A stretch of DNA of 64,000 nucleotides from assembly GCA_965223035.1 (NCBI GenBank), contig OZ244980.1:5270001-5334000 (forward strand), given 5' to 3'. This document shows, piece after piece, positions 43,861 through 52,555 of the stretch. A program made the position numbers and the translations under genes. Position 1 is the first letter of the stretch. Every line of letters starts with the position of its first letter. The notes under the pieces were generated by a model. The model was not told where the DNA came from. It saw only the letters and a program-made list of their open reading frames with translations, and did not search any database. The stretch comes from CAMDPA01 sp965223035. GTDB taxonomy: Bacteria; Pseudomonadota; Alphaproteobacteria; Rhizobiales; Hyphomicrobiaceae.

Positions 43861-44037
43861 AAAAATAGCTGCTACCGACGGTGGCCGGACGATGCTCCAG
43901 CGATGGGGTGTCGCCTTGCCCTCGACGAGGATCGCGTCGGAGATCGACGCTGGCGGAAGCCAGCTTGGGCAGTTGCGGGCGGACCCAAGCGCACGCATGC
44001 GCTCCCGGTCACGGAGTGCGGCGGTCGAATTGGACTG

Positions 44038-44101
44038 CTAGATCATCCTGCCTTAAATCGGAACCGGCTTTGCGGTTCCGATTTAAGGCGCGATGATCTA
44101 G
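44038..44101. repeat. Family A palindromic repeat, module 1 only
   Basis: A 64-bp unit with CTAG at both ends: GATCATCCTGCCTTAAATCG pairs with CGATTTAAGGCGCGATGATC around the loop GAACCGGCTTTGCGGTTC, which can itself pair. The right CTAG (44098-44101) supplies the TAG stop codon of fhs, so the hairpin sits immediately after the fhs stop and could act in termination or mRNA protection. Confidence 0.82.
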
Positions 44102-45771
44102 AACAGACCTTCGATATCGCCATCGGCGTTGAGCTGGATCACCTCGGCGGATGGTGCGCGCGGCAACCCGGGCATGGTCATGATCTCGCCGGTGATCACC
44201 ACGATGAACTCTGCGCCCGCCGACAGCCTGACCTCGCGGATCGGCACCACGTGGCCGGTGGGCGCACCACGCAGATTGGGGTCGGTCGAAAACGAATATT
44301 GGGTTTTGGCCATGCAGACCGGGAGATGGCGATAGTCGGCCTGCAGGTCCTTGAACTGATTGCGCACCGCGGTGTCGGCGACGATGTCATCAGCGCCGTA
44401 AATCTCGGTGGCGATGGTTTTGACCTTGTCCCACAACGTCTGGTCGTCGCCGTAAAGTGGCTTGAAGTCGGACTTGCCGGAATCTGCCATTTCGACCACG
44501 TGGCGCGCGAGCTGTTCGATGCCCTTGCCGCCCTCGGCCCAGTGATTGCACATGAACGCCTTGGTGCCGACGCTGTCGGCCGCCTTGACCACTTCATGGA
44601 TCTCGGCCTCGGTGTCAGTGATGAAGCGGTTAATGGCGACGACCACGGGCACGCCGAACTTTTTCACGTTCTCGATATGACGCTTGAGGTTATCGCAGCC
44701 CTTGGCGACGGCGGCCGGGTTCTCGGTCTTGAGCTCGTCCCTGGCTACGCCGCCGTGCATTTTCAAGGCCCGCACCGTCGCCACGATGACAGCTGCGGCT
44801 GGTTCGAGGCCGGCTTTGCGGCATTTGATGTTAAAGAATTTTTCCGCGCCCAGATCGGCGCCAAAACCGGCCTCGGTGACCACGTAGTCACACAACTTCA
44901 ACGCGGTCTTGGTTGCCAACACGGAGTTGCAGCCATGCGCGATGTTGGCGAACGGACCGCCGTGGATGAAAACGGGATTGTTTTCTAACGTCTGCACCAA
45001 GTTGGGCATCAACGCATCCTTGAGCAGGACGGTCATGGCACCCGCAGCTTTGACCTGCTTGGCAGTGACGGGCTTGCGTTCGCGGGTGTAGCCGACGACG
45101 ATATTGCCAATGCGCCGCTCAAGGTCCTCCAGATCTGTCGCCAGGCAGAAGATCGCCATCACCTCCGAGGCGACCGTAATGTCAAAGCCGTCCTGGCGCG
45201 GAAAACCATTGGCGACGCCGCCAAGCGAGTTGACGATCGCCCGCAACGCGCGGTCGTTGATGTCGATAACGCGCCGCCAGGCGATACGTCGCTGGTCGAT
45301 GCCGAGCGCGTTGCCCCAATAGATATGATTGTCGATCATCGCCGCCAGCAGATTGTGGGCGCTGGTGATGGCATGAAAATCGCCGGTGAAATGCAGGTTG
45401 ATGTCCTCCATCGGCACGACCTGGGCATAGCCGCCTCCGGCCGCGCCGCCTTTGACACCAAAGCACGGTCCCAACGACGGCTCGCGCAGGCAGCTCATGG
45501 CACGCTTGCCGATCCGGTTGAGGCCGTCACCCAGCCCGACCGTCGTGGTGGTCTTGCCTTCGCCGGCCGGCGTTGGGCTGATCGCCGTGACAAGGATCAG
45601 CTTGCCGTCGGGTCGCGGCGCCAACGACTTAATGAAGTCGGCGGAAACCTTCGCCTTGTCGTGGCCGAACGGGAGCAGATGCACACTATCAATGCCGAGC
45701 TTGTCGCCGATCTGTTGGATCGGCTTTTTGTTCGCGTCGCGCGCAATCTCGATATCGGATTTGACAGACAC
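44098..45771 (-). CDS. fhs: Formate-tetrahydrofolate ligase
   Basis: The 557-residue protein has the standard length and motifs. The ATP loop is PTPAGEGKTTTTVGLGDGL (about residues 66-84), followed by SLGPCFGVKGGAAGGGYAQV (about 102-121), FTGDFHAITSAHNL (about 130-143) and VVTEAGFGADLGAEKFFNIK near 296-315. It joins formate to THF with ATP to give 10-formyl-THF in the cytoplasm. In this cluster it would catch formate from oxalate and feed the one-carbon pool. The gene is last in the oxalate run on the minus strand, 169 bp after the formyltransferase-like gene, with a family A repeat between them. Its stop codon lies in another repeat copy. Confidence 0.97.
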   Translation of the reverse strand: MSVKSDIEIARDANKKPIQQIGDKLGIDSVHLLPFGHDKAKVSADFIKSLAPRPDGKLILVTAISPTPAGEGKTTTTVGLGDGLNRIGKRAMSCLREPSLGPCFGVKGGAAGGGYAQVVPMEDINLHFTGDFHAITSAHNLLAAMIDNHIYWGNALGIDQRRIAWRRVIDINDRALRAIVNSLGGVANGFPRQDGFDITVASEVMAIFCLATDLEDLERRIGNIVVGYTRERKPVTAKQVKAAGAMTVLLKDALMPNLVQTLENNPVFIHGGPFANIAHGCNSVLATKTALKLCDYVVTEAGFGADLGAEKFFNIKCRKAGLEPAAAVIVATVRALKMHGGVARDELKTENPAAVAKGCDNLKRHIENVKKFGVPVVVAINRFITDTEAEIHEVVKAADSVGTKAFMCNHWAEGGKGIEQLARHVVEMADSGKSDFKPLYGDDQTLWDKVKTIATEIYGADDIVADTAVRNQFKDLQADYRHLPVCMAKTQYSFSTDPNLRGAPTGHVVPIREVRLSAGAEFIVVITGEIMTMPGLPRAPSAEVIQLNADGDIEGLF

Positions 45772-45821
45772 AGCGGCGTTTCCTTATCGCTTCAGCTTTG
45801 ACATTGGACTTGATGGTTGCC

Positions 45822-45903
45822 CTAGAGCAACCTGCCGTTAATCGGAATCGGAACGATCCCGATTAAAGGCAGAATGTTGCTCACCACTTTAAGAGCGATC
45901 ATC
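45822..45903. repeat. Family A palindromic repeat, module 2 with linker
   Basis: CTAGAGCAACCTGCCGTTAA pairs with the mirrored CGATTAAAGGCAG, and the linker GTTGCTCACCACTTTAAGAG ends in GCGATCAT. Module 1 is missing at the right. It lies between the formyltransferase-like gene and fhs, so it probably appears in their shared transcript as a hairpin. Confidence 0.78.
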
Positions 45904-45940
45904 TGTGCGGCGACGACCGAGGCCGGGCTGCGCGGCGACG

Positions 45941-46870
45941 CTAGCTGTGCGCGGCCGGTAGCTGGAAGCTGTCGCCGGGCTTGATGCCCAGTTCCGCCAC
46001 GAGTTCCGCGGCAGCGACCTTTTTGCCGCCGTCAGCCCGTAGCCGTTGAGCAATAATGGTACCGTTGGCGCACGCGATCGCCATGCCGGCGTCGGTGATC
46101 TCCATCACACGACCCGGCTCGCCGGTCTGCGATCCGCGCCGGGCATCGTAAAAGTCGAGCTTTCGGCCGTTGATGGTCGACCAGGCCCCGGGGGCCGGAT
46201 TGGCCGCGCGGATCGTGTTGTAGATCTCGTCAACCGGCCTTGACCAATCGATCTCGGCCAGGTCCTTCTTGAACCAGCTTTCATAGGAACCGGCGGTAAG
46301 GTCCTGGGTGTGCTTGAGGATGATGCCGGCCTTGACCAACTCAAGGCTTTCGATCATCGCGTCGATCCCCATCGGAAACAGCTTGTTGAAATAGACGTCG
46401 CCCAGCGTTTCATCGGGGCCGATCGCGGCGGTCTTCTGCAGCAGAATCGGTCCCTCATCGAGGCCTTCGTTGGGCCAGAAAATCGATAGCCCGGTCTGCG
46501 TCCGCCCCATCGCGATGGGCCAGTTGATCGAAGAGGGACCGCGGTGGTGGGGCAGCAGGGACGGATGATACTGGAACGTGCCCAAGCGCGGCGCATCGAG
46601 CACCGGCTGCGGAACGAACAACAACACGTAGGCCATCATGCACACGTCCGCGTCGAACGATTGCATCAGCGCCAGCGCTTCCGGCGTCTTCCAGGACGAA
46701 GGCTGATGCACCGGCAGGCCGCGCTGACGCGCGAGTTCGGCAAGCGGATCTTCCGGACGGCCCGGCTTGGCCGGGGCGCAACACACCGCGACGACATCCT
46801 CGCTGCGCTCCATCAGCCGCTCCAACACCGCTTTACCGAACGCCTGTTGGCCGTGCACGACAATACGCAT
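45941..46870 (-). CDS. Stand-alone formyltransferase/10-formyl-THF hydrolase-like protein
   Basis: The 309-residue protein has the formyltransferase fold with the catalytic His in QYHPSLLPHHRGPSSINWPI (about residues 99-118) and the catalytic Asp in GLDEGPILLQK (about 136-146). A C-terminal Fmt-like domain with INGRKLDFYDARRG follows. The details (YHPSLLP, SINW, SIFW, LFPMGIDAM) match the N-terminal hydrolase domain of 10-formyl-THF dehydrogenase more than true Met-tRNA formyltransferase. The ALDH part of that enzyme is absent. It may hydrolyse 10-formyl-THF to formate and THF, or move a formyl group to another acceptor. It lies between frc and fhs, 57 bp from frc, so it belongs to the oxalate cluster. 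Confidence 0.82.
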   Translation of the reverse strand: MRIVVHGQQAFGKAVLERLMERSEDVVAVCCAPAKPGRPEDPLAELARQRGLPVHQPSSWKTPEALALMQSFDADVCMMAYVLLFVPQPVLDAPRLGTFQYHPSLLPHHRGPSSINWPIAMGRTQTGLSIFWPNEGLDEGPILLQKTAAIGPDETLGDVYFNKLFPMGIDAMIESLELVKAGIILKHTQDLTAGSYESWFKKDLAEIDWSRPVDEIYNTIRAANPAPGAWSTINGRKLDFYDARRGSQTGEPGRVMEITDAGMAIACANGTIIAQRLRADGGKKVAAAELVAELGIKPGDSFQLPAAHS

Positions 46871-46927
46871 GACTGATTCCTCATCTTGATTGCACCGCCT
46901 GCGGCAGACCGATCAACGGCGATGGAT

Positions 46928-48208
46928 TTACTCCGCTGCCGCCTTTTTGACTGGCGCGGTCGCACCGACTTTATTCAGCTCGCCGATCTCTTCGGCGGAA
47001 TAGCCAAGCACTGACGATAAGATTTCCTCGGTGTGCTCACCCAGCAATGGCGAGCGGATAACCTCGGCTGGACTGTCCGACAGCTTGATCGGGTTGCCGA
47101 CCGTCAGGTAAGCCCCGCGCGTGGGATGGTCGACTTCGACGACGGTGCCGGTCGCGCGCAAAGACGCATCCTCAGCCAACTCCTTCATCGACAAAATCGG
47201 CCCACAGGGAATGTCGAGCTGGTTCAGAATATCCATCGCCTCGAACTTGGTTTTGGTCATGGTCCATTGCTCAATCCGATCAAAGATCGCCTTCAGCCTC
47301 GGCAGTCGCGCCTTGGGCGTCGCGTAGTCCGGGTCCGTCTTCCATCCAGCTTCGCCGATCACGTCGCAGATGTTGTCCCACACCGGCGCTTGTGTGATGA
47401 AATAGATGTAGGCGTCGGGATCGGTCTCCCAGCCTTTGCATTTCAAGATCCAGCCGGGCTGGCCGCCGCCGGAGTCGTTACCAGCCCGGGGGGTGGCTTG
47501 ACCAAAAGGCAGGCCTTCGCCGTACTGGCTGTACTCGGTCAATGGGCCGGCCTTCAGCCGCTGTTGATCACGCAATTTCACCCGGCACAGGTTCAACACG
47601 CCATCTTGCATGGCGCAGGTCACGCGCTGGCCACGGCCCGTCGTCTCGCGCTGAAACAAGGCGGTGACGATGCCGAGCGCCAAATGCAGGCCGGTTCCGC
47701 TATCGCCGATCTGAGCACCGGCGACCAAGGGTGGGCCGCCGAGAAAGCCCGTGGTCGAGGCCGATCCTCCAGTGCATTGGGCCACATTCTCGTAGACCTT
47801 GCAGTCCTCATAGGGCCCCGGACCGAAGCCCTTGACCGAAGCATAGATCATACGCGGGTTGAGCCTTTGAATGTGCTCCCAGGTGAGCCCCATGCGATCG
47901 AGCGCACCTGGCGCGAAATTCTCGACCAAGACATCGCAGGCCTTGACCAGCCGCTCGAGAACCTCAAAGCCCTGCTTGTTCTTGGAATTGATGGTGATCG
48001 AGCGCTTGTTGGAATTGAGCATCGTGAAGTAGAGGCTGTCCGCATCGGGAACGTCGCGCAGTTGGCCCCGAGTGATGTCGCCAACGCCGGGGCGTTCAAC
48101 CTTGATCACGTCGGCTCCGAACCAGGCCAACAATTGGGTGCAGGTCGGCCCGGATTGGACGTGCGTAAAATCGAGAACCTTAACGCCTTCCAGTGCTTTC
48201 ATCGTCAT
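46928..48208 (-). CDS. frc: Formyl-CoA:oxalate CoA-transferase
   Basis: This class III CoA-transferase has 426 residues, near the 428 of the Oxalobacter enzyme. Family-specific stretches are clear: GVKVLDFTHVQSGPTCTQLL at the start, VENFAPGALDRMGLTWEHIQ, KVYENVAQCTGGSASTTGF, and the catalytic Asp in AGAQIGDSGTGLHLA (about residue 169). The glycine-rich loop GGGQPGWILKCKGWETD closes over the active site in the Oxalobacter enzyme. It moves CoA from formyl-CoA to oxalate, giving oxalyl-CoA and formate. It lies directly downstream of oxc on the same strand (113 bp), which makes the oxalate assignment firm. Confidence 0.96.
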   Translation of the reverse strand: MTMKALEGVKVLDFTHVQSGPTCTQLLAWFGADVIKVERPGVGDITRGQLRDVPDADSLYFTMLNSNKRSITINSKNKQGFEVLERLVKACDVLVENFAPGALDRMGLTWEHIQRLNPRMIYASVKGFGPGPYEDCKVYENVAQCTGGSASTTGFLGGPPLVAGAQIGDSGTGLHLALGIVTALFQRETTGRGQRVTCAMQDGVLNLCRVKLRDQQRLKAGPLTEYSQYGEGLPFGQATPRAGNDSGGGQPGWILKCKGWETDPDAYIYFITQAPVWDNICDVIGEAGWKTDPDYATPKARLPRLKAIFDRIEQWTMTKTKFEAMDILNQLDIPCGPILSMKELAEDASLRATGTVVEVDHPTRGAYLTVGNPIKLSDSPAEVIRSPLLGEHTEEILSSVLGYSAEEIGELNKVGATAPVKKAAAE

Positions 48209-48321
48209 CTAAGGCTCCTCGCCTAGGTCTTTTGCGCTCGCTGCTGGACGCCAATCGGCAAGCCTGCTGGCCGTGGCGCTGAAGCGCGGCGATTGGCGCT
48301 GCTGGGTGCTGCCTGGTGAGA

Positions 48322-50070
48322 TCACTTGTACATGGTCTGGTTTTTGGTACCTGGCGCGTATTCGTTGGGGTCCACCCAGACGTTGACGATCGCCGACTTG
48401 CCCGTGTGCGCCACCTGCTCCCGTGCCTTTCGCAAGGCGGGGGCGATTTCGGACGCTTCGCGCACCTCCGCGCCCCAGCCACCCCACATCTTGGCGAAAT
48501 GCGAGAACTCCATGTCGCCGAGCTTGTTGCCGATGTTGCCGCGTTGGGGACCGTACTTGGCCATTTGCCCGTAGCGAATCTGATTCATCGCCGAGTTGTT
48601 GCCGATGACCGCAATGAACGGCGCGCCGAAGCGATCGGCGGTCTCGATATCGAAGGCGGTCATGCCGAAGGCGCCGTCGCCGTAGTAGCACAGCACCTCC
48701 TTGCCGGGGTGCGCCAGCTTGGCCGCCATCGCAAATCCGGTGCCGACCCCCAAAGACCCAAGCGCGCCGGGGTCCATCCAATTGCCCGGCCCACGTGGAC
48801 GAACGGCCTGTGCGGAAATGGTGACGACGTCACCGCCATCACCGATGTAGATGGTGTCTTCGGTGAGAAACTCGTTGATCTCGTAGGCGACCCGATAAGG
48901 ATGGATCGGCGATTGATCCGACCTGAACATCGGCATCAACTTGTCCAGCGCCGCCGCCTCGGCGCTGCGCAGCTCCTGCATCCAGTGTTGCCGGGCCCGC
49001 CGCTTGTCAGCTTTGATGCCAGCGCTCGCCGCGGCCAGCACCGCCGCGCAGATCGCGCCTGGGTCGCCAACCAGCCCGAGCGTAACGTCACGATTCTTGC
49101 CGACCGTTCGATAATCGAGGTCGATCTGCACCAGGGTCGGCACGCTGATGCGCTTGCCGTAGCCCATGCGGAAGTCGAACGGCGTGCCAACGATGACAAT
49201 GACGTCGGCGTTCTTGAACGCCTGACTGCGGGTGCGATCGAAGTGGTGAGGATCACCGGGGGGCAGCAGGCCGCGGCTCGCGCCGTTGAAGTAGCCCGGG
49301 ATATCGAGGCCCCGCAGTAACGCGATCGCCTCCTGATGGCCGCGCGCGGCCCAAACCTGCTGGCCGAACAGGATCGCGGGTCGCTCAGCGTTGACCAGAA
49401 TCTCGGCCAGCCGTTCAATGTCGCGTGGATCGCCGATCGACTTGGTCGATGCCCGATAGTGTCCGGCCGCGGGCACCACCGCCTTTGACAGATCGATCTC
49501 ACGATCGAGAATATCGCGCGGGATTTCCAAATATGACGGACCGTAAGCGCCGGCAAAGCATTCGCGCGCGGCCATCGACACCATGTCGGCGACGCGCTCC
49601 GTCGACATCACCGTGGATGCAAATTTGGTGATCGGCTTCATGAGGTCGACATGGGACAGGTCCTGCAGCCCGCCCATTTTCCACTGAGTGAGCGCGCTCT
49701 GACCGCCGATATGCAGCACCGGGCTTTCCGAGCGAAAGGCGGTGGCGATGCCAGTGACCGCGTTCGTGCAGCCTGGCCCGGCGGTGGTCACGACGCAGCC
49801 CAGCTTGCCGGTCTGGCGGGCGTAGCCGTCGGCGGCGTGGGCGGCGACCTGCTCGTGGCGCACGTCGACAATGCGAATGCCCTCGTCGAGGCAGCCGTCA
49901 TAGATATCGATGATGTGCCCGCCACACAAAGTGAAGATGGTATCGACACCTTCCGCCTTCAGTGCCTTGGCCACCAGATGACCACCGGAGATGACGTTGG
50001 CGTCTCGGCTCTTTTGCTTCAATGTGTCTTCGGCCGTCGTCGTGGCCTTGGTCTCCAGCGCTGCCGGCAT
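48322..50070 (-). CDS. oxc: Oxalyl-CoA decarboxylase
   Basis: A ThDP enzyme of 582 residues (Oxalobacter OXC has 568). The activating Glu is in VDVRHEQVAAHAADGYARQT (about residue 74), HIGGQSALTQWKMGGLQDLS follows near 121-140, and the ThDP/Mg motif YYGDGAFGMTAFDIETADRF ends with IGNN (about 464-495). Together with the adjacent frc this identifies it as OXC, which converts oxalyl-CoA to formyl-CoA and CO2 in the cytoplasm. The start at 50070 gives a product with a short polar extension before the conserved VISGGHLVAKALKAEGVDTI. The GntR regulator gene ends 46 bp upstream on the same strand. Confidence 0.96.
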   Translation of the reverse strand: MPAALETKATTTAEDTLKQKSRDANVISGGHLVAKALKAEGVDTIFTLCGGHIIDIYDGCLDEGIRIVDVRHEQVAAHAADGYARQTGKLGCVVTTAGPGCTNAVTGIATAFRSESPVLHIGGQSALTQWKMGGLQDLSHVDLMKPITKFASTVMSTERVADMVSMAARECFAGAYGPSYLEIPRDILDREIDLSKAVVPAAGHYRASTKSIGDPRDIERLAEILVNAERPAILFGQQVWAARGHQEAIALLRGLDIPGYFNGASRGLLPPGDPHHFDRTRSQAFKNADVIVIVGTPFDFRMGYGKRISVPTLVQIDLDYRTVGKNRDVTLGLVGDPGAICAAVLAAASAGIKADKRRARQHWMQELRSAEAAALDKLMPMFRSDQSPIHPYRVAYEINEFLTEDTIYIGDGGDVVTISAQAVRPRGPGNWMDPGALGSLGVGTGFAMAAKLAHPGKEVLCYYGDGAFGMTAFDIETADRFGAPFIAVIGNNSAMNQIRYGQMAKYGPQRGNIGNKLGDMEFSHFAKMWGGWGAEVREASEIAPALRKAREQVAHTGKSAIVNVWVDPNEYAPGTKNQTMYK

Positions 50071-50116
50071 CTCTCAGACCTCCTTGATTGCGGCTTGATC
50101 CAATGGTTGTCGTCGG

Positions 50117-50803
50117 TCACTCCAAATCCACGTGCTGTTCGACATGATCGCGCAGCCTCAACGTATGCTCGCGTACCAGGCGCTCAGCGCGCTCGGTGTC
50201 GCGCGCCTCCAACGCGGCGATGATCTCCTTGTGATCGACCACCGAGCGACGCGCGCGATCACGTTCCGAGATCGTTCGCTGCCGGATCGCACGAACATGC
50301 AGAAACAGCTGATCGGTCATGCTACGGATCAGGTCGCAGCCGCCCAATGCAATGATCGCCTGGTGAAAGCGAATGTTGGCATCTGAATATTCGCCTAACC
50401 GCTGGGCCACCTCGTCCTTGGAAAAATCGTCCACCAAGTCATGCAGCGCGGCGATCTGATGATCGCTGGCCTGTTTGGTGGCGAGGCGCGCCGCCATACT
50501 TTCCAGCGCGGCCCAGACGGTGATCATCTCCAAAATCTCGGCCTTCGACTTGCGCACGATGTAGATGCCGCGGCGGGGGACGATGCGCACCAGCCCTTCC
50601 TGGTCGAGTTGGGCGAGCGCCTCCCGCAGCGGCGTGCGCGAGATCCCAAAACGCTGCGACAGCTCGCGTTCGTCAAGCCGCAGGTTGGCGCCCTCCGCGT
50701 AGATGTTCATGTTCATGATCGCGGCTTTCAGCGCCTGATAGATTCGGCGCTTCAGACTGATCTCGGTCTCGATCGGCTCAATCGATAACGTGAGGTTGGA
50801 CAT
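50117..50803 (-). CDS. GntR-family (FadR/FCD) transcriptional regulator, probable oxalate regulator
   Basis: The 228-residue protein has an N-terminal winged helix-turn-helix (about residues 15-80, LSQRFGISRTPLREALAQLD). A helical FCD ligand-binding domain (about 90-220) keeps metal/ligand residues in YSDANIRFHQAII and VVDHKEIIAALEARD. FCD regulators sense small carboxylates or acyl-CoAs. It sits between tctA and oxc. Three candidate binding sites with half-site TTGGYAT/ATRCCAA occur upstream of tctC, of gntR and of the formate dehydrogenase genes. I infer that it controls the whole module, with oxalate, oxalyl-CoA or formate as likely effector. Activator or repressor mode cannot be told from sequence. 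Confidence 0.9.
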   Translation of the reverse strand: MSNLTLSIEPIETEISLKRRIYQALKAAIMNMNIYAEGANLRLDERELSQRFGISRTPLREALAQLDQEGLVRIVPRRGIYIVRKSKAEILEMITVWAALESMAARLATKQASDHQIAALHDLVDDFSKDEVAQRLGEYSDANIRFHQAIIALGGCDLIRSMTDQLFLHVRAIRQRTISERDRARRSVVDHKEIIAALEARDTERAERLVREHTLRLRDHVEQHVDLE

Positions 50804-50883
50804 GATCAGCTCACCGCTCCTAACGCCTCGCTACGCCAGAGCCGGTTGGTTGCAGGACGCACGAGGCCGTGCCGCATTTTTCA

Positions 50884-50902
50884 TTGGCATGCCCTATACC
50901 AA
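50884..50902. promoter_or_regulatory. Candidate GntR operator upstream of gntR
   Basis: TTGGCATGCCCTATACCAA: half-sites TTGGCAT and ATACCAA separated by 5 bp, 81 bp upstream of the gntR start, in the gap after tctA. It matches the sites at 54442-54460 and 56569-56587. Autoregulation of gntR or control of an internal oxc-frc promoter is inferred. Confidence 0.6.
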
Positions 50903-50936
50903 AGCCTCACCGCTCGCAAGTCATCGCCCCCAAGCG

Positions 50937-52478
50937 CTAGCCGCCCACATTGGCTGGCCGCCGGTCGCCGGGGCGAAACTGACGCCACAGAGGTTTGACC
51001 AGAGGCAACAACAGCAGCACGATCGCGCAGACCATAATCGGACCCGCATAGGGCCGGGTGAAAAATATCGCGAACGAGCCATCGGAGATGATCAGCGACT
51101 GGCGCAACGCCTCCTCGGTCATGCCGCCCAGCACGACGGCGAGAACGGCCGGGGCCAGCGGATAATCAAGCTTGCGCAACAGATAGCCGACGATGCCGAA
51201 CACCAACATCAACCACACGTCGAACATGCGTTGGGTCGGCGCGTAGCCTCCGACCAGGCACAGAATGAAAATGATCGGGGCCAAGATCGTGAACGGGAGC
51301 CGCAAAACCCAGATGAAGGCGGGGATCATCGCGATGTTGACGAGCAGGGTGAAAAAGTTGGCGGCGTAAAGCGAGGCAATCAAACCCCAGACGAACTGGG
51401 GATTGTCGACGAACAGCCGCGGGCCGGGCTCCAGCCCCCAAAGCACCATGCCGCCCAACAAGATGGCGGTGGTTGGCGAGCCGGGGATCCCCAACGTCAG
51501 CATCGGCAACATCGAGCCCGTTGAGGCAGCATTGTTGGCCGCTTCCGGAGCGACGACCCCGTCGAGGGAGCCTTGACCGAAGGTATCGGGCTCGCGCGAG
51601 ATCTGCTTGGCAACGCCGTAGGCCATCAGCGAGCCGGGCGTGGCGCCGGCAGCCGGCAGGATTCCGACGAAATAGCCGAGAAACGAGCCCATCAGCGCGG
51701 TCTTCCAGGTGCGCAGAAGCTCGCGCAGGTTCCGCAACGTGCGCTTAACGGAGATGGTCGCCTCCGACAGCATCGACCTGCCGCCGATTTTGACGTTTTC
51801 CTCGATCGTCCAGAGCATCTCGCCGATGCCATAGATGCCGATCGCCAGTACCAAGAAATTGATCTTGCCGAGAAAGCCCTCCATGCCGAACAGCTGCAGG
51901 CGCGGCTCGCCGGAAACAATGTCAAATCCGACGGCGGCCAGCACCAACCCGATGCAGATGGAGAACAACGTTTTGGCAATGTCGTCGCCGCCCAGGCCGA
52001 CAAAGGTGGCGAACGCGAGCATCATCAAGGCAAATTCTTCCGGCGCCCCGAACACCAGCGCCACGTGCGCAAGGGGCGGCGCGAAAAACGTGAACAGAAT
52101 GACGGAAATGGTACCGCCGACGAAGGAGGCCGCGGCGGCCGCGGTCAGCGCCTTATCGGCAAGCCCCAGCTTGGCGAGCGGTCGTCCGTCAAAGGTCGTG
52201 GCCACGGCGGTCGAGGCGCCTGGAATGCCCAGCATGATCGAGGACACCGCGCCGCCATACATGGCGCCGTAATAGATCGCCGCTAGAAAGATAATCGCCC
52301 CTTCCGGTTTCAATAGGGCCGTCAGCGGCAGCAGAATGGCGACGCCATTGACCGAGCCAAGGCCGGGCATGGCGCCGATAAAAAGACCCAGCGTGCAGCC
52401 AAGCAGGATCAACAGCAGGTTGGTCGGTTGCAAAGCGACCCAGAAGCCATCGCCGAGAAGGGCTAGAATCTCCAGCAT
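50937..52478 (-). CDS. tctA: TctA-type large membrane subunit of tripartite tricarboxylate transporter
   Basis: The 513-residue protein is typical of TctA with about twelve helices. It has the family signature AAIYYGAMYGGAVSSIMLGI followed by PGASTAVATTFDGRPLAKLG (about residues 65-104) and a second conserved stretch MLTLGIPGSPTTAILLGGMV near 325-344. TctA forms the cation-coupled permease, with TctB as small partner and TctC as periplasmic receptor. All three are adjacent here in the order tctC-tctB-tctA, running straight into gntR-oxc-frc. I therefore infer oxalate, or a related dicarboxylate, as the cargo. Known bacterial oxalate carriers such as OxlT belong to a different family. Confidence 0.93.
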   Translation of the reverse strand: MLEILALLGDGFWVALQPTNLLLILLGCTLGLFIGAMPGLGSVNGVAILLPLTALLKPEGAIIFLAAIYYGAMYGGAVSSIMLGIPGASTAVATTFDGRPLAKLGLADKALTAAAAASFVGGTISVILFTFFAPPLAHVALVFGAPEEFALMMLAFATFVGLGGDDIAKTLFSICIGLVLAAVGFDIVSGEPRLQLFGMEGFLGKINFLVLAIGIYGIGEMLWTIEENVKIGGRSMLSEATISVKRTLRNLRELLRTWKTALMGSFLGYFVGILPAAGATPGSLMAYGVAKQISREPDTFGQGSLDGVVAPEAANNAASTGSMLPMLTLGIPGSPTTAILLGGMVLWGLEPGPRLFVDNPQFVWGLIASLYAANFFTLLVNIAMIPAFIWVLRLPFTILAPIIFILCLVGGYAPTQRMFDVWLMLVFGIVGYLLRKLDYPLAPAVLAVVLGGMTEEALRQSLIISDGSFAIFFTRPYAGPIMVCAIVLLLLPLVKPLWRQFRPGDRRPANVGG

Positions 52479-52555
52479 CAGGTGTTGACTTTCCTCGCTG
52501 CAACCTTGTCAACGGTAACGGTTCTCAAGCTCGCGGAACGCCCATCGGCCCCAGG

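Noticed and set aside
43825..44988. Long plus-strand open frame opposite the end of fhs
   Set aside because: It is the mirror of fhs codons in a high-GC genome; the translation is Gly/His/Asp-rich without any family pattern.
47033..48226. Long plus-strand open frame opposite frc
   Set aside because: Antisense shadow of frc; frc is certain from its catalytic Asp and family segments.
48316..49320. Long plus-strand open frame opposite oxc
   Set aside because: Antisense shadow; low-complexity Arg/His/Asp composition, no ribosome site.
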